Shown: positions 61,974 to 64,000 of the stretch, piece after piece
Layout: every line of letters starts with the position of its first letter
How positions within the stretch are numbered: position 1 is the stretch's first letter
DNA from: Xanthocytophaga flava
GTDB lineage: Bacteria > Bacteroidota > Bacteroidia > Cytophagales > 172606-1
DNA length: 64,000 nucleotides
Reading direction: 5' to 3'
Assembly (NCBI GenBank): GCA_030068525.1
Contig: JASJOS010000007.1
Location: 372,001-436,000 of the forward strand
The notes under the pieces: generated by a model
What the model was told of the DNA's origin: nothing
Databases searched by the model: none
Seen by the model: the letters and a program-made list of their open reading frames with translations, nothing else
Program-made: the position numbers and the translations under genes

Positions 61974-64000
61974 CTATACAGCCATTTTTACCTTCTCATC
62001 TATCAGCGATAAGATATCTCTTGCTTGACTTATAGATTTAATTTCGTCAAATATCAATATAAGTTTGTCCTTTGCTTCTTTAAGCCTGCATTTCTTAGGA
62101 TTTTGCTGAATGTACAGTAAAATATTACCAAATACATCCGACTTAAAGTATTTTTCGTTATCTGCCGGAACAAAATAACCCTTCATACTTCCATTTTTTA
62201 ATGTTAGTTTCTCAAAGCCCAGCCTTTCTGCTATCCAACGGAGACGAACCATTTCAATCAGATCTTTTACTTCTTCTGGCATTTGCCCAAATCTGTCAAT
62301 TATTTCGGTTGTAAATTTCTCTAACTCTACTTCTTCTTTTATATTATCTAGTTGCGAATAAAGATTCAACCTTTCAGAAATACTGGGGACATAGGTCTCA
62401 GGAATGATAATAGAAAGATCAGACTCTATCACACAATCTGTGATTAATTCTTTTACATTGAGTTCATCGGCAAAAAGTTCTTTAAATTCGTCCTCCTTTA
62501 GTTCTTGAATAGCATCATCCAATATTTTATGATATGTTTCAAAACCCAGATCTGAAATGAATCCACTTTGTTCTGCTCCCAGCAAATTTCCCGCCCCACG
62601 AATATCCAAATCTCGCATAGAGATTTTAAATCCATCTCCCAGATCTGAAAACTCTTCAAGAGTATGTAGTCTTTTTCTGGAATCAGAACTTAGTGAAGTA
62701 GGAGGAGGGGTTAACAAATAACAATAAGCCTTGCGATTGCTGCGGCCTACACGTCCTCTCATCTGGTGTAAATCTGCTAATCCAAACTGATGGGCTCTGT
62801 TGATAATGATTGTATTTGCATTTGGAATGTCCAGACCTGATTCTATAATATTGGTAGAAAGCAATACATCATATTCTCCATCGATAAACTTCAACATAGT
62901 TTTTTCAAGTTTGCTCCCTTCCATCTGTCCATGAGCCACACCGATTTTGGCATCAGGAACTAATCGTAATATAGTATCCCCAAGTTCAACAATATCATTA
63001 ATACGGTTATGAACAAAAAATACCTGACCTCCACGACGTAGTTCTTCACTGATGGCATCCCGAATCATTTCTTCACTGAATGTTTGTACTTCAGTAGTTA
63101 CTGGCTGTCGATTTGGCGGTGGGGTAGCAATAATGGAAAGATCACGTGCTCCCATCAAAGAGAAATGAAGAGTACGAGGTATCGGAGTAGCTGTTAATGT
63201 AAGCACATCTACATTCACTCGCATTTCTTTTAATTTATCTTTGGTTTTGACACCAAATTTCTGCTCCTCATCAATAATCAGAAGTCCCAGATTTTTGAAC
63301 TTGACATCACTTCCTACAAGACGATGCGTCCCTATAAGAATATCTATGCTGCCATCTGCTACCTTTTGTAGCGTTTCCTTGATTTGTTGAGTAGTTTTAA
63401 ATCGATTGACATATTCTACCCGAACTGGAAACTTTTCAAGTCGTTCTTTAAATGTTTTGTAATGCTGCATAGCAAGTACAGTAGTCGGTACTAGTACTGC
63501 TACTTGCTTACCATCTGTAGCTGCTTTAAATGCTGCCCGTATCGCTACTTCTGTTTTACCAAAACCAACATCACCACAGACAAGCCTATCCATAGGATGT
63601 GCTTGTTCCATATCTTTCTTCACATCTGCTGTAGCTTTGGCCTGATCCGGTGTATCTTCGTATAAGAAGGAAGACTCAAGTTCAGCTTGTAAAAAGCTAT
63701 CTCTGGAGTAGGCAAATCCTGGTGCTGCTTTTCGTTTGGCGTATAGACTGATAAGTTCTTTGGCAATATCCTTAACCTGCTTTTTGATCCTTGATTTCTT
63801 ATTTTCCCATTCTGGTGAGCCGAGTTTGCTCATCTGTGGTGGATTGCCATCCTTTCCTGTATACTTTGCTATTTTATGAAGTGAATAAATACTTACATAT
63901 AAAAGATCATCATCCCGGAATACAAGCCGAATCGCTTCCTGCTGGCTACTGTTTACCTCAATCTTTTCCAATCCGGCAAATCTTCCAATACCATAATCAA
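61974..64000 (-). CDS. mfd: transcription-repair coupling factor Mfd, C-terminal part (5' end outside window)
   Basis: About 675 residues are visible, read through the window edge ('DYGIGRFAGLEKIEV' starts before 63971). This begins in the RNA-polymerase-interacting CarD-like domain. The helicase motor follows: 'GDVGFGKTEVAIRAAFKA' (Walker A), 'LIIDEEQKFGVK' (DEEQ box), 'LTLTATPIPRTL' (motif III) and 'QMRGRVGRSNRKAYCYLL' (motif VI). The TRCF domain ends it. Mfd displaces stalled RNA polymerase and recruits UvrA. The N-terminal UvrB-homology part is outside the window. The gene has no frame break in the visible part. Confidence 0.96.
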   Translation of the reverse strand, partial: DYGIGRFAGLEKIEVNSSQQEAIRLVFRDDDLLYVSIYSLHKIAKYTGKDGNPPQMSKLGSPEWENKKSRIKKQVKDIAKELISLYAKRKAAPGFAYSRDSFLQAELESSFLYEDTPDQAKATADVKKDMEQAHPMDRLVCGDVGFGKTEVAIRAAFKAATDGKQVAVLVPTTVLAMQHYKTFKERLEKFPVRVEYVNRFKTTQQIKETLQKVADGSIDILIGTHRLVGSDVKFKNLGLLIIDEEQKFGVKTKDKLKEMRVNVDVLTLTATPIPRTLHFSLMGARDLSIIATPPPNRQPVTTEVQTFSEEMIRDAISEELRRGGQVFFVHNRINDIVELGDTILRLVPDAKIGVAHGQMEGSKLEKTMLKFIDGEYDVLLSTNIIESGLDIPNANTIIINRAHQFGLADLHQMRGRVGRSNRKAYCYLLTPPPTSLSSDSRKRLHTLEEFSDLGDGFKISMRDLDIRGAGNLLGAEQSGFISDLGFETYHKILDDAIQELKEDEFKELFADELNVKELITDCVIESDLSIIIPETYVPSISERLNLYSQLDNIKEEVELEKFTTEIIDRFGQMPEEVKDLIEMVRLRWIAERLGFEKLTLKNGSMKGYFVPADNEKYFKSDVFGNILLYIQQNPKKCRLKEAKDKLILIFDEIKSISQARDILSLIDEKVKMAV

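Noticed and set aside
1-64000. tRNA and rRNA genes
   Set aside because: I looked for cloverleaf-type arms and the conserved T-loop sequence in intergenic stretches and found none; a covariance search would be more sensitive.

Overview
The window looks like chromosomal DNA from a gliding Bacteroidota of the Cytophagales type. This rests on a GldJ-like gliding lipoprotein, several Bacteroidota-typical families (DUF4468, DUF4175, SbsA-type Ig-like lipoprotein, propeller-type sensor kinase), a Bacteroidota-style promoter (TTTG-N19-TAnnTTTG) before pdhB, low GC, and few Shine-Dalgarno sequences. The species cannot be named from sequence alone.

Region 1 (1-13.3 kb) is one side of a surface polysaccharide cluster, all on the + strand and mostly overlapping or tightly spaced. 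It begins inside the C-terminal carbohydrate-binding part of a Wzt-like ABC exporter ATPase. It continues with five methyltransferases, five known or probable glycosyltransferases, two hexapeptide-repeat acyltransferases, an NAD-dependent sugar epimerase and a membrane O-acyltransferase. This is the equipment for building, methylating, acylating and exporting an O-antigen-like glycan. The two hexapeptide acyltransferases share a perfectly identical 112-bp segment, which suggests recent gene conversion.

Region 2 (13.3-37.3 kb) is mixed housekeeping and accessory genes on both strands: FAH-family enzyme, YfiR-like protein, prfA, DUF1963 protein, MFS transporter, an esterase with a one-base frameshift, lipB, phosphoglucose/phosphomannose isomerase, YraN, CvpA, a SWIM/DUF3859/DUF5691 block followed by a frameshifted unknown gene, pdhB, aroB, DUF4468 protein, creatininase-family protein, HD hydrolase, and a 14-repeat propeller histidine kinase.

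Region 3 (37.3-50.4 kb) is the most unusual. About 350 bp at 39.53-39.88 kb hold twelve DnaA-box-like 9-mers, six of them perfect TTATCCACA, beside AT-rich DNA: a strong candidate for the chromosomal origin oriC. Next comes about 3.8 kb without any credible gene, holding a MITE-like element and two kinds of degenerate repeat. Beyond lie an Ig-like lipoprotein, a methyltransferase, another 1.4 kb gene-poor stretch, mnmG (gidA) and ybeY. Between mnmG and ybeY is a 23-bp inverted repeat whose arms each match the ParB centromere site parS, with one arm overlapping the ybeY stop codon. Together these suggest the origin/centromere domain of the chromosome.

Region 4 (50.4-64 kb) is almost all on the minus strand: RsbW-like ATPase, DUF4175 coiled-coil membrane protein, oligopeptide-type binding lipoprotein, exonuclease III, AhpD-like protein, a SecA-fragment-like protein, gldJ and the 3' two-thirds of mfd (running off the window). 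comF is on the + strand. Most minus-strand genes here end in clear hairpin terminators. The second cluster of a dispersed 19-bp repeat family lies at 59.1-59.34 kb.
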